From positions 1 to 18,873 of the forward strand of contig JAFAEH010000066.1 of NCBI GenBank assembly GCA_023424135.1: a stretch of DNA of 18,873 nt. The letters run 5' to 3'. The first letter of the stretch is position 1, and the number at the start of each line of letters is the position of its first letter. The position numbers and the translations under genes were made by a program. Shown one piece after another: positions 6,437 through 14,202 of this stretch. The notes below the pieces were generated by a model that did no database searches, had not been told where the DNA came from, and saw only the letters and a list, made by a program, of their open reading frames with translations. This DNA comes from Actinomycetes bacterium (GTDB lineage Bacteria > Actinomycetota > Actinomycetes > Actinomycetales > Cellulomonadaceae).

Positions 6437-7504
6437 CTATCCCGCCAGACCGGCGACCGCAGCAGCATCGGTGCGCAGCACGACCGCGTCGCCCGGGGCG
6501 CACGTCCAGCCCGCGGGGGCGAGCGCCGTGACACGTCCGACGCCGTCGACGTCGACGACCGCCTCGGTGCGTCCGCGCCGGGAGCGCAGCACGACGACGA
6601 CGCCCGTCACGGGGTCGTCCCCGTCGCTGCTCGTGCCTGCGACGACGACGAACGCACCCGCCGCGAGCGCGAGCACTCCCCCGGCGCGCAGGTGCGTCAC
6701 ACCGGCCGCGCGGGCGGCGGCCACGAGCGCGGCGACCGCGGCGGGGACGGCCGCACCGGGCACCGGCACGTCCACGAACGCCTCGTACCCGAGGAACTCC
6801 GCGACGGTGCGCGACGCGGGCCGTGCCCACAGCGCGGCGGGCGCCGCGACCTGCAGGAGCCGCCCGGCGGACATCACGGCGACCCGGTCGGCGACGGCGA
6901 ACGCCTCGTCCTGGTCGTGCGTGACGAACAGCGCGGTCGTGGCGGTCGCGACGAGCACGTCGCGCAGGTCGTGCGCGAGGCGTTCGCGCAGCGTGCGGTC
7001 GAGCGCGGACAGCGGCTCGTCCAGCAGCAGGAGGCGGGGACGCGGGGCCAGCGCACGGGCGAGCGCGACGCGCTGACGCTCACCGCCGGACAGGGTCGCG
7101 ACGTCGCGGCGCTGCGTCCCGGGCAGGCCGACGAGGTCGAGCAGCGCGGCGACGCGGGCGTCGCGTGCGGCCCGGTCGCGGCGGACGTCGCGCGGCAACC
7201 CGTACGCGACGTTCCCCGCGACGTCGCGGTGGGCGAAGAGCTGCCCGTCCTGGAACAGCAGCCCGAACCCGCGCCGGTGCACGGGCACACCGGCGACGGA
7301 CACGCCGTCCCAGGCGACGTCGCCGCCCGCGAGCGGCTCGAGCCCGGCGACGGCCCGCAGCAGGGACGACTTGCCGCACCCGGACGGGCCGAGCAGCGCG
7401 ACGACCTCACCGGTCGGCACGGTCAGGTCGACCCGGTCGACGGCGGGCGCCGGCGCACCGGCATACCGCACGACGACGTCGGCGACCTGCAGACCGTCGC
7501 TCAC
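6437..7504 (-). CDS. thiQ: Thiamine ABC transporter ATP-binding protein ThiQ
   Basis: A 355-residue ABC ATPase with Walker A GPSGCGKSS (39-47), Q-loop Q85 (LLFQDGQLF), signature LSGGERQRVALARAL (138-152), Walker B LLLLDEP (158-164) and H-loop H196 (VTHDQDE). It would power thiamine uptake through ThiP. GTG 7504 is chosen because it overlaps the thiP stop as GTGA, matching tight operon coupling; the frame could extend 13 codons further upstream inside thiP, but that adds no conserved sequence. It is about 120 residues longer than the ~230-residue enterobacterial ThiQ. The tail (about 243-355) contains two beta-rich segments (VTGVVVVLRSRRGRTEAVVDVDG, CAPGDAVVLRTD) resembling a TOBE-type regulatory domain as in MalK/PotA/FbpC proteins. 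Thiamine specificity is inferred from the operon and riboswitch, not from the ATPase. Confidence 0.88.
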   Translation of the reverse strand: MSDGLQVADVVVRYAGAPAPAVDRVDLTVPTGEVVALLGPSGCGKSSLLRAVAGLEPLAGGDVAWDGVSVAGVPVHRRGFGLLFQDGQLFAHRDVAGNVAYGLPRDVRRDRAARDARVAALLDLVGLPGTQRRDVATLSGGERQRVALARALAPRPRLLLLDEPLSALDRTLRERLAHDLRDVLVATATTALFVTHDQDEAFAVADRVAVMSAGRLLQVAAPAALWARPASRTVAEFLGYEAFVDVPVPGAAVPAAVAALVAAARAAGVTHLRAGGVLALAAGAFVVVAGTSSDGDDPVTGVVVVLRSRRGRTEAVVDVDGVGRVTALAPAGWTCAPGDAVVLRTDAAAVAGLAG

Positions 7505-9243
7505 CACGCACCTCCGATCCCCGGGCGGCGCAGCCGCTCGCATACCGCCACGATGCCCGCCGTCAGTGCGGCCAGCAGCACGGACGCGGCCAGCGCGGCG
7601 CCGTAGTTGTCCGGGCCGGGGCGCGCGAGCAGGCGGAAGATCACGACGGGCAGCGTCGGGTCCTGCGGGCGGGCGAGGAACGACGTCGCGCCGAACTCCC
7701 CGAGCGACGCCGCGAAGGCGAACCCCAGCGCGAGCCCCACGGCCCGCAGCGCGACCGCCAGGTCGACGGTCGCGAGCACACGCCCGGGCCCGGCGCCGAG
7801 CGTCGCGGCGGCCTCACGCTGGCGCGGGTCGATCGCGCGCAGCACCGGCAGCACCGTCCGCACGACGAGCGGCACGGCGACGACGGCCTGCGCGACGGCG
7901 ACGAGCACGGGTGACGTCCGCAGGTCGACGGGGATGCCGAGCGGCGCGTCCATCGACACGAGGAACCCGAACCCGACGGTCACGGCGGACACCCCGAGCG
8001 GCAGCATGAACAGCGCGTCGAGCCCCGCGACGGCCCGCCGGCCCGCCGCGGCGCGCGGCCGGCGCGAGACGACGAGTGCGACGAGCCCGCCGACGACCAG
8101 CGCGATCGTCGTCGCGTCGAGGGCCGTGCGCACCGACGTCCCGGCGGCCTGCCACGCGCTGACCGCGAGCGTGTCCTGCGGGACGCCGAGCGCGACGTAG
8201 TGGTCCAGGCCCCAGCCGCGCGGTGTGCGCAGCGAACGCACGACGAGGTGCAGCAGCGGCAACGCCAGCAGACCGCCGACGGTCACGGCGGTGACGACGA
8301 CCGCGACGACGTCGACGGGCTCGCGCCACCGCACGGGGCGCGCCGCGGCGCCGGGGACGTCCAGGCTCAGGGCGCGCTCGGTGCGGGTCCTCGCGCGCCC
8401 GGCGACGGACAGCGCGGCGACCACGACGACGAGCTGCACGACGGACAGCACGGCCGCGGCGCGCAGGTCGAGGAACTGCGTCGTCTGGATGTAGATCTCC
8501 GTCTCGACGGTCCCGTACCGGCGCCCGCCGAGGACGAGCACCGTCCCGAACGACGTCGCGCAGAACAGGAACACCAGCGACGCGGCCGACGCGACGGCCG
8601 GTGCGAGCGCGGGCAGCGTGACCGTCGTCAGGACCCGCCACGGGGACGCGCCGAGCGCGCGGGCCGCCTGCTCGGTGCGCGGGTCGAGCCGTTCCCACAT
8701 GCCGCCGACCGTCCGCACGACCACGGCGTAGTTGAAGAACACGAGGGCGAGGACGATCGCGGTGAGCGTCCCGTCGAGCCCGAGCCCGCCGAGCAGCCCG
8801 CCGTCGACGAGCAGCGAGCGGAACGCGACGCCCACGACGACGGTCGGCAGCACGAACGGCACGGTGACGAACGCCCGCAGGGCGTCCCGCCCCGGGAACC
8901 GGCACCGGTACAGCAGGTAGGCGCCCGGGACGCCGAGCAGCACCGCGCCCGCCGTCCCGAGCCCCGCCTGCGCGAGGGTCTGCCCGATCACGCGCCACGT
9001 GCGCGCCCGCGAGAACACGTCGGCGAACCCGCCCAGGTCGAGGCGCCCGTCGGCGACGAAGCCGCGCGTGACGATCTCGACGACGGGGTGCACGAAGAAC
9101 GTCCCGAGGAACAGCAGCGGGACCACGACGGCCGCACCCCACGCGAGCGCCGTGCCGGACGGGACACCGCGGGGGCGGCGACGCGCCGACGCCCGCCCGG
9201 TCGGCGGGGGCCGTCCGGGCGGGCGTTCGAGCGTCGCGGTCAC
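7501..9243 (-). CDS. thiP: Thiamine ABC transporter permease ThiP (fused double permease)
   Basis: A 580-residue membrane protein made of two binding-protein-dependent permease halves. Each has the cytoplasmic EAA loop that docks onto the ATPase: EQAARALGASPWRVLTTVTLPAL (191-213) and REAAATLGAGPGRVLATVDL (476-495). About twelve hydrophobic segments are visible, starting with ALAWGAAVVVPLLFLGTFFV (32-51). The fused architecture and length match ThiP (about 536 residues in enterobacteria) and FbpB-type permeases. It forms the channel for thiamine delivered by ThiB. GTG 9243 follows the thiB stop by 19 nt, with only a weak GGAC ahead of it, so translation probably depends on thiB. The 3' end overlaps thiQ by 4 nt. 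The first 30 residues are a basic, proline-rich cytoplasmic leader. Confidence 0.9.
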   Translation of the reverse strand: MTATLERPPGRPPPTGRASARRRPRGVPSGTALAWGAAVVVPLLFLGTFFVHPVVEIVTRGFVADGRLDLGGFADVFSRARTWRVIGQTLAQAGLGTAGAVLLGVPGAYLLYRCRFPGRDALRAFVTVPFVLPTVVVGVAFRSLLVDGGLLGGLGLDGTLTAIVLALVFFNYAVVVRTVGGMWERLDPRTEQAARALGASPWRVLTTVTLPALAPAVASAASLVFLFCATSFGTVLVLGGRRYGTVETEIYIQTTQFLDLRAAAVLSVVQLVVVVAALSVAGRARTRTERALSLDVPGAAARPVRWREPVDVVAVVVTAVTVGGLLALPLLHLVVRSLRTPRGWGLDHYVALGVPQDTLAVSAWQAAGTSVRTALDATTIALVVGGLVALVVSRRPRAAAGRRAVAGLDALFMLPLGVSAVTVGFGFLVSMDAPLGIPVDLRTSPVLVAVAQAVVAVPLVVRTVLPVLRAIDPRQREAAATLGAGPGRVLATVDLAVALRAVGLALGFAFAASLGEFGATSFLARPQDPTLPVVIFRLLARPGPDNYGAALAASVLLAALTAGIVAVCERLRRPGIGGAW

Positions 9244-9262
9244 GTCGGGTCCGGGGCGCGGG

Positions 9263-10348
9263 TCAGCCGATGACCGCGTCGGACCAGGTGGTCAGCCACT
9301 GCTCGCGGTGCTCGGCGATGTCCGCCGGCGCGACCTCGAACGGCTCGTCGGCGAGCGGCGCCCACCGCGCCCAGTCCTGCGGGAGGTCGACCGACGAGCT
9401 CACGGGGTACATGTACATCGACCCGGGGATGTCGGCCTGCACGTCGTCGGACAGCAGGAAGTCCAGGAGCAGGGCCGCACCCTGCGGGTTCGCGGCACCC
9501 GCGAGGACCCCCGCGTACTCGACCTGCCGGAAGCACGTGTCGAGCAGCGCGGCCGTCGTCGGCTCGTCGCCGCCCTCGGGGACCGTGTACGGCGGGGACG
9601 ACGCGTAGGACAGCACGACCGGCCGCGGACCGTCGCCGCCGCCCGCGGTGAAGTCCGTGAAGTAGGCCTCCGACCAGCCGTCGGCGACCTGCAGGCCGTT
9701 GTCCCGCAGACCCGCCCAGTAGTCGACCCACCCGTCCTGCCCGAACGCGCCGACCGTCGCCAGCAGGAACGCCAGGCCCGGCGACGACGTCACGGGGTCC
9801 GGCACGACGAGCAGGTCCCGGTACTGCGGGTCGAGCAGCGACTCGAGCGTGGTCGGCTGCGCCACACCGTGCTCGGCGAACCACGCGGTGTCGACGTTGA
9901 GGCACACGTCGCCCAGGTCGATCGCGGTGAGCGCACCGTCGTCGCCGGGGATCGCGTACTGCGCGGCGTCGGCCGCCGCGGGGGCCGTCACGTCGGCGGG
10001 CACGACGACGCCCTCGTCGAGCGCGCGCGACGCGAACGCGTTGTCGATGCCGTACACCAGGTCACCCAGCGGCGCGTCCTTGGTCAGGACGAGCTGGTTG
10101 ACCAGCGCTCCGGCGTCGGCCTGCTGCACGACCTCGACCGTCAGGCCCGTCCGCTCCTCGAACGCGTCGAGCAGCCCGTCGGACAATGCGAACGACTCGT
10201 GCGTCACGAGGGTCACGGTGCCGCCCGCGGCCGTCGAGGCGTCGTCGGGCGTCGCGGCGCCGTCGGACGTGCCGATCGCCGAGCAGGCGGACAGGGCCAC
10301 GAGCGTGGCCCCGGCGAGTGCGGCGCGTGCGCCGCGGTGCGTCGTCAT
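9263..10348 (-). CDS. thiB: Thiamine-binding lipoprotein ThiB (ABC transporter substrate-binding protein)
   Basis: A 361-residue lipoprotein. Residues 1-21 are a signal peptide ending in the lipobox LSAC (cysteine 22), so the protein is tethered outside the membrane. The mature sequence is a type-2 periplasmic binding protein: VTLVTHESFALSDGLLDAFE, VLTKDAPLGDLVYGIDNAFA and VPDPVTSSPGLAFLLATV match the ThiB family closely. It captures thiamine (and possibly its phosphates) for ThiP. ATG 10348 is preferred over a GTG 54 nt upstream because the signal peptide begins here and because the leader carries a ribosome-binding-site hairpin just ahead. GGAGG lies 12 nt from the ATG, a rather long spacing. 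It is the first gene of the thiBPQ operon, preceded by a TPP riboswitch, so import is expected to fall when cellular TPP is high. Confidence 0.93.
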   Translation of the reverse strand: MTTHRGARAALAGATLVALSACSAIGTSDGAATPDDASTAAGGTVTLVTHESFALSDGLLDAFEERTGLTVEVVQQADAGALVNQLVLTKDAPLGDLVYGIDNAFASRALDEGVVVPADVTAPAAADAAQYAIPGDDGALTAIDLGDVCLNVDTAWFAEHGVAQPTTLESLLDPQYRDLLVVPDPVTSSPGLAFLLATVGAFGQDGWVDYWAGLRDNGLQVADGWSEAYFTDFTAGGGDGPRPVVLSYASSPPYTVPEGGDEPTTAALLDTCFRQVEYAGVLAGAANPQGAALLLDFLLSDDVQADIPGSMYMYPVSSSVDLPQDWARWAPLADEPFEVAPADIAEHREQWLTTWSDAVIG

Positions 10349-10360
10349 GGTGGTGCTGGT

Positions 10361-10379
10361 CCTCCGTCGTCGTCGGAGG
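10361..10379 (-). promoter_or_regulatory. Ribosome-binding-site hairpin in the thiB leader (riboswitch expression platform)
   Basis: On the minus strand CCTCCG (10379-10374) pairs perfectly with CGGAGG (10366-10361) around a 7-nt ACGACGA loop, burying the thiB Shine-Dalgarno GGAGG. Competing partners lie upstream: TCCGTCGTCGT (10411-10401) is complementary over 11 bp to 10373-10363, and TCCTCC (10426-10421) can pair with GGAGGA (10365-10360). This supports translational control by the riboswitch. No terminator with a U-tract is seen in the leader. Confidence 0.6.
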
Positions 10380-10435
10380 GGACCGACCCGCGCCCGCGTC
10401 ACGACGACGGACGACGAGCCGGAGGAGAGAAAGCC

Positions 10436-10540
10436 CGACTCCCTACGCCGGTACCAACCGGATCAGGTTCGAGGGTCTGCGGCGGTCCGCACTCTCAGCG
10501 TCCTCGCACCGGTCGCCCGGCGCCTGACGCTCCCCTGTCG
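10436..10540 (-). ncRNA. TPP riboswitch (THI element)
   Basis: The minus strand contains the two invariant THI-box cores: CTGAGAG, and the stretch ACCCTCGAACCTGATC followed by GGTACCGGCGTAGGGA. These correspond to the TPP aptamer's pyrimidine-sensing and pyrophosphate-sensing helices. CGAC at the 5' edge (10540-10537) pairs with GTCG at the 3' edge (10439-10436) to close P1. The arm between them (GCGTC...GACGC) forms P2. It lies 87 nt upstream of thiB and just downstream of a -10 hexamer. It senses thiamine pyrophosphate and lowers expression of the thiamine importer. Confidence 0.96.
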
Positions 10541-10550
10541 TTCACGGGCG

Positions 10551-10556
10551 ATCCTA
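10551..10556 (-). promoter_or_regulatory. Putative -10 hexamer TAGGAT of the thiBPQ operon
   Basis: TAGGAT (minus strand) fits TANNNT and would place the transcription start near 10544, a few bases before the 5' edge of the TPP aptamer, as expected. The -35 region is weak (CAGGTC at 10579-10574). Confidence 0.5.
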
Positions 10557-10646
10557 TCCCCGCCGTGGCGCCCGACCTGTGCGGGGGCCCGATCGCGGGT
10601 AGCGTCCGTGCCGGTGGACGACGGGTCCGCACGACGGGAGGCCGGG

Positions 10647-10937
10647 ATGTCGGACGACGAGCAGAAGCAGTCGATGCTCGCGAAGATCGTGGGCGCGGGC
10701 GTCGCGCTGGCGGCGGCGTGGGCGGTGCAGAAGATCATCGACACGGCGTGGCAGAAGACGCGCGGGCACAAGCCGCCGGCGGCGGACTCGACCGCCGACG
10801 ACATCAAGTTCTCCGAGGTCGCGGCCGCCGCGGCGATCACCGGTGCGGCCGTCGCGGTGTCCCGCGTGCTCGCGACCCGCGGCACGGCCAAGTTCGCCGG
10901 GCGCGTCAACCGCAACCGGCTCCCCCTCCCCGACTGA
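10647..10937 (+). CDS. DUF4235-family small membrane protein
   Basis: A 96-residue protein from ATG 10647, preceded by GGGAGG (10636-10641). It has a hydrophobic helix AKIVGAGVALAAAWAVQKII (about 12-31) and a second one EVAAAAAITGAAVAVSRVLA (about 57-76), joined by a polar TAWQKTRGHKPP linker, with a basic C-terminus (RVNRNRLPLPD). This two-helix pattern with W-x-x-x-T-x-x-x-P is that of DUF4235 proteins, common in actinobacteria and of unknown role. It diverges from the thiBPQ operon; TAGCGT at 10600-10605 is a possible -10. Nothing ties it functionally to either neighbour. Confidence 0.82.
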   Translation: MSDDEQKQSMLAKIVGAGVALAAAWAVQKIIDTAWQKTRGHKPPAADSTADDIKFSEVAAAAAITGAAVAVSRVLATRGTAKFAGRVNRNRLPLPD

Positions 10938-11027
10938 CCGCCACCGCGCGGGCAACCTGCCCGTCGACGTCCCCGCGGTTGCCGACCGCGACTCGTCGCG
11001 AGGTCCGCAGGCGGGTCCCTGGGAAGT

Positions 11028-11068
11028 CGTGAAGCGTTCATCGCGGATTCCGGCATCAACGCTTCACG
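11028..11068. terminator. Strong inverted repeat between convergent genes, probable bidirectional terminator
   Basis: CGTGAAGCGTT (11028-11038) and AACGCTTCACG (11058-11068) are perfectly complementary over 11 bp around a 19-nt spacer. It lies 91 nt after the DUF4235 stop and 36 nt from the mnhG stop, in the only gap between these convergent genes. There is no clear T-tract on either side, so Rho-independent termination is inferred from position and stem strength only. Confidence 0.55.
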
Positions 11069-11103
11069 CGAACCCCGGCACCGCCGCTCGGCACCCGCGC
11101 GCG

Positions 11104-11496
11104 TCAGGCGCTGCCGTCGTCGGCGCCCTCACCGCGGGGCTGGGACGCCGACAGGTCACGGCTCAGCTCGTCGACGACGAGCAGGTCGTTGCGCACCTTG
11201 CCGGTGCGGAACCCGGCCCGGCCGACCATGTGCGCGGCCACGGGCGCGGTGAGCATCTGGAAGATCGCGACGAGCACGAGCGCCCACACGGCCCCGCCCT
11301 CGCGCAGCCGCAGCGCGAGGCCCACGAGCACGAGGATCAGGCCGAGCACCTGCGGCTTGGTGCCGGCGTGCATGCGCGCCAGCAGGTCGGGGAACCGCAG
11401 CGCACCGACGCCCGCGGCGAACGCGAAGAACGCACCGCCGAGCAGGCAGATGATCGAGACGGTGTCGGCGACGGCCGTCCACTGGTCCTGCGTCAT
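11104..11496 (-). CDS. mnhG: Mrp/Mnh cation/proton antiporter subunit G
   Basis: A 130-residue membrane protein with three hydrophobic helices (about 10-33, 50-64, 69-90). The family signature GALRFPDLLARMHAGTKPQVLG is at 31-52 (RFPD-x(4)-RMHA-x(2)-K). MnhG is one of the small subunits needed for assembly and activity of the hetero-oligomeric Mrp antiporter, which exchanges cytoplasmic Na+ (or K+/Li+) for external protons. ATG 11496 overlaps the mnhF stop as ATGA. The hydrophilic tail after residue 97 is slightly longer than usual and ends in an acidic GEGADDGSA. It is the last gene of the operon. Confidence 0.93.
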   Translation of the reverse strand: MTQDQWTAVADTVSIICLLGGAFFAFAAGVGALRFPDLLARMHAGTKPQVLGLILVLVGLALRLREGGAVWALVLVAIFQMLTAPVAAHMVGRAGFRTGKVRNDLLVVDELSRDLSASQPRGEGADDGSA

Positions 11497-12047
11497 CGCG
11501 TCTCCTCGTCCGCCGGGCCCCCGTGGTGCTCGGGGTCAGGCTCGTCCTCGACGGTGTCCTCGGTGCTCTCCGCCACGGGCTCGACGGGCGGGTCGGGGAC
11601 CTCGCCGCCGTCACCGGCACCGTCGGCGACGGCCGGACCGGCGGTCGCCGCGGACGCCTTGGCCGCCTCCGCGGCGGCCCGGCGCCGGGCACGACGCTCC
11701 TCTTCCTCCTCCTGCTCGAGGCGGCGCTTCTCGGCCTCCTCGGCGGCGACCTCCTCGCGCGTGCGCACGCGGCCCTCACCCTCGGGCTCGACGGACGCGA
11801 ACCGCGCGACCGTCACCGACCCGACGAAGCCGACGAGCGAGAGCACGACGAGCAGCGGCACGACGTCCGCGCGCCGGAAGTACGCGGCGTACAGCGCGAC
11901 ACCGGCGATCATCGTCGTCACCACGATGTCGAGCGCGACGGTCCGGTCGAGCATCGACGGACCACGCTCGGCGCGCATGATCGCGAACAGCGCACCGAAC
12001 GTCAGCAGCACCGCGCAGACCACCACGACCACGTCGAACGGGCTCAC
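11493..12047 (-). CDS. mnhF: Mrp/Mnh antiporter subunit F with long charged C-terminal extension
   Basis: A 184-residue protein. Residues 1-83 are a normal MnhF with three helices: SPFDVVVVVCAVLLTFGALFAI, the conserved RGPSMLDRTVALDIV (about 28-42), and VPLLVVLSLVGFVGSVTVARF. Residues 84-184 are an unusual extension that roughly doubles the typical ~90-residue protein. Its first part is a Glu/Arg-rich probable coiled coil (EEVAAEEAEKRRLEQEEEEE and onward to about 135). Its second part is acidic, with much Pro and Gly (about 140-184), and probably disordered. The extension should lie in the cytoplasm or at the membrane surface; its role is unknown. GTG 12047 overlaps the mnhE stop as GTGA, and the end overlaps mnhG as ATGA. 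Confidence 0.9.
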   Translation of the reverse strand: MSPFDVVVVVCAVLLTFGALFAIMRAERGPSMLDRTVALDIVVTTMIAGVALYAAYFRRADVVPLLVVLSLVGFVGSVTVARFASVEPEGEGRVRTREEVAAEEAEKRRLEQEEEEERRARRRAAAEAAKASAATAGPAVADGAGDGGEVPDPPVEPVAESTEDTVEDEPDPEHHGGPADEETR

Positions 12048-12619
12048 GAGGCCGCCACCTCCCGGGCGCGGCCGGAGCGCGGCAGCCCCGCCTCGGCCAG
12101 CTCGTCGTCGGACGCGAGCGCGCGCAGCACACGCGCCTCCTGGTCGAGCACCGCCTGCCGGGCCGCCTCGATGCCGCCGCTGGTCCCGACGTCCAGCACG
12201 TGCACGTACAGCCGACCCGTGAGGCGGTGCGCCTCGACGATGATCGAGCCGGGCACGAGCGAGACGAGCTCCGCGGTCAGCGTGAGGTACAGGTCGGAGT
12301 GGCTGCGCAGCTGCACGCAGATGACGGCACCGCGCGGCGTGTACCGGGGCCGCAGCGCGACGAGGCTGACCTCGAAGGACGCCTTGACCAGGTCCACCGC
12401 GAACCGGCCGAGCAGCACGAGCAGCGCACCGGGGTGCACACGCCCGTGGAAGTCGACCGGCGTCATGCGCAGACCGGTCGTGACGACCGTGCCGAGCAGG
12501 AGGCCGTTGACGACGTTGCCCCACGTGATGTCGCCCCACAGCAGGACCCACACGGTGGTCAGCCACAGGACCGTCGCCCACTGGAAGCGCCAACCGGTGC
12601 GGCGCGGGTGCAGGCTCAT
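12044..12619 (-). CDS. mnhE: Mrp/Mnh antiporter subunit E
   Basis: A 191-residue protein. Two N-terminal hydrophobic segments (FQWATVLWLTTVWVLLWGD and NVVNGLLLGTVVTTGL, about 13-48) are followed by a further one (ALLVLLGRFAVDLVKASFEVSLVAL). A soluble domain then carries SHSDLYLTLTAELVSLVPGSIIVEAH, the hallmark of MnhE (LTLTPGT-like variant). It helps assemble the antiporter core. ATG 12619 overlaps the mnhD stop as ATGA. About 40 hydrophilic C-terminal residues (IEAARQAVLDQEARVLRALA and onward) extend past the core domain. Confidence 0.92.
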   Translation of the reverse strand: MSLHPRRTGWRFQWATVLWLTTVWVLLWGDITWGNVVNGLLLGTVVTTGLRMTPVDFHGRVHPGALLVLLGRFAVDLVKASFEVSLVALRPRYTPRGAVICVQLRSHSDLYLTLTAELVSLVPGSIIVEAHRLTGRLYVHVLDVGTSGGIEAARQAVLDQEARVLRALASDDELAEAGLPRSGRAREVAAS

Positions 12620-14202
12620 CCCTCACCCCCGTCGTCGTGCGCCCCGGCGTCGGCGTCGTGCGCGGCGGCGTCCTCCGCGGCGTTCTGGGACTCGCCCTCG
12701 CCGCGCTCGCCGTCGGGCAGGACGGCCTGGATGTACGTCCGGTCCGACAGCGTGCTCGCGGCCCGCTCGGTGTACGCGTACAGCGGGCCGGCGAAGACGG
12801 TCAGCGCGAGGCTCACCCCGACGAGCGCCGCGGTCGGCGCGATCATCAGCACGGGCACGCGGTTGGCCGGCAGCTCCTGCGGCGGGGACTGCCAGAACGC
12901 CTTGTTCCACGCCTTGATGAGCGCGTACAGCGTCAGCAACGAGGTCACCACGGACCCGACGACGACCGTGTACGCCAGCGGTGTCCCGAGCTGGACCCCG
13001 GCCTCGAGCAGCCCGACCTTGCCGAGGAACCCGGAGAACGGCGGGATGCCGCCCAGGTTCATCGCGGGCACGAAGAACAGCACGGCCAGCACCGGCGCCA
13101 TCTTCGCCAGACCACCCAGGCGGTCGAGCGACGTCGTCCCGCCGAAGCGTTCGACGAGGCCCACGACGAGGAACAGCGTGGTCTGCACGGTGATGTGGTG
13201 GGCGACGTAGTAGATCGCGGCCGTCCACCCGTGCGTCGAGCCCAGCGCGACACCGAACACCATGTAGCCGATGTGGCTGACCAGCGTGAACGACAGCAGA
13301 CGTTTGACGTCGTCCTGCGCGACGGCACCGAGGATCCCGACGACCATCGTCGCGAGCGCGACCCACATGAGCACGTCGTCGAGCTGCCCGCCGGGGAACA
13401 GCAGCGTCTGCGTGCGGATGATCGCGTACACGCCGACCTTGGTGAGCAGGCCCGCGAACACCGCGGTCACGGGGGCGGGCGCGGTCGGGTAGGAGTCCGG
13501 CAGCCACGCGGACAGCGGGAACACGGCCGCCTTGATGCCGAACGCGAGCAGCAGCATCGACTGCAGCACGAGGCGCACGCCCGGGTCGATCTCGGGCAGG
13601 CGGATCGCGAGCTGCGCCAGGTTCACGGTGCCCGTCGCCGCGTAGACCCCGGCGATCGCGACGAGGAACAGCACCGAGGACAGGATCGCCACGACCACGT
13701 AGATCGTCCCCGCGCGGATGCGCTCGGTCGTCCCCGAGAGCGTGATGAGCACGTACGACGCCGCGAGCAGGATCTCGAAGCCGACGTAGATGTTGAACAG
13801 GTCGCCGGACAGGAACGCGTTCGCGACACCCGCCGACAGCACGAGGTACGTCGGGTGGAAGATCGAGATCGGTGCGAACCGCTCGCCGTCCTCACGGCTC
13901 TGGGCCAGCGAGTACACCAGGACGCACAGGATCACGACGGACGACACCGTCAGCATGAGCGCCGACAGGCGGTCCGCGACGAGGTTGATCCCGACGGGTG
14001 CCGCCCAGTCGCCGACCTCGACGACGACGGGCCCGGAGTCCGCGAGGACCAGCAGCGCCGCCGCGACGACGGCCACGAGGGACAGCGTCACGAGCGAGAC
14101 GATGCGCTGCAGGCGCGGGCGCTTGTACAGCGCGAGCGCCAGCCCTGCGCCCGACAGCGGCAGCACGACGGGCAGCGGGACGAGCCAGCTCCAGTCGGTC
14201 AT
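12616..14202 (-). CDS. mnhD: Mrp/Mnh antiporter subunit D (NuoN/L-like)
   Basis: A 528-residue polytopic protein of the proton-conducting membrane transporter family shared with complex I subunits NuoL/M/N. Key residues are visible: E143 in NIYVGFEILLAASYVL, K224 in LLLAFGIKAAVFPLSAWLPD, and K255 in PVTAVFAGLLTKVGVYAIIR. These Glu and Lys positions line the proton path in related antiporters. About fourteen hydrophobic helices run to roughly residue 485. The last ~35 residues form an acidic Glu/Asp/Ala/His-rich tail (DGERGEGESQNAAEDAAAHD and onward) not needed by the fold. ATG 14202 overlaps the mnhC stop as ATGA, and the 3' end overlaps mnhE as ATGA. Confidence 0.95.
   Translation of the reverse strand: MTDWSWLVPLPVVLPLSGAGLALALYKRPRLQRIVSLVTLSLVAVVAAALLVLADSGPVVVEVGDWAAPVGINLVADRLSALMLTVSSVVILCVLVYSLAQSREDGERFAPISIFHPTYLVLSAGVANAFLSGDLFNIYVGFEILLAASYVLITLSGTTERIRAGTIYVVVAILSSVLFLVAIAGVYAATGTVNLAQLAIRLPEIDPGVRLVLQSMLLLAFGIKAAVFPLSAWLPDSYPTAPAPVTAVFAGLLTKVGVYAIIRTQTLLFPGGQLDDVLMWVALATMVVGILGAVAQDDVKRLLSFTLVSHIGYMVFGVALGSTHGWTAAIYYVAHHITVQTTLFLVVGLVERFGGTTSLDRLGGLAKMAPVLAVLFFVPAMNLGGIPPFSGFLGKVGLLEAGVQLGTPLAYTVVVGSVVTSLLTLYALIKAWNKAFWQSPPQELPANRVPVLMIAPTAALVGVSLALTVFAGPLYAYTERAASTLSDRTYIQAVLPDGERGEGESQNAAEDAAAHDADAGAHDDGGEG

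Noticed and set aside
10349..10402. 18-codon N-terminal extension of thiB
   Set aside because: It lies in the riboswitch leader and would put an Arg-rich stretch before a complete lipoprotein signal peptide that already starts at ATG 10348.
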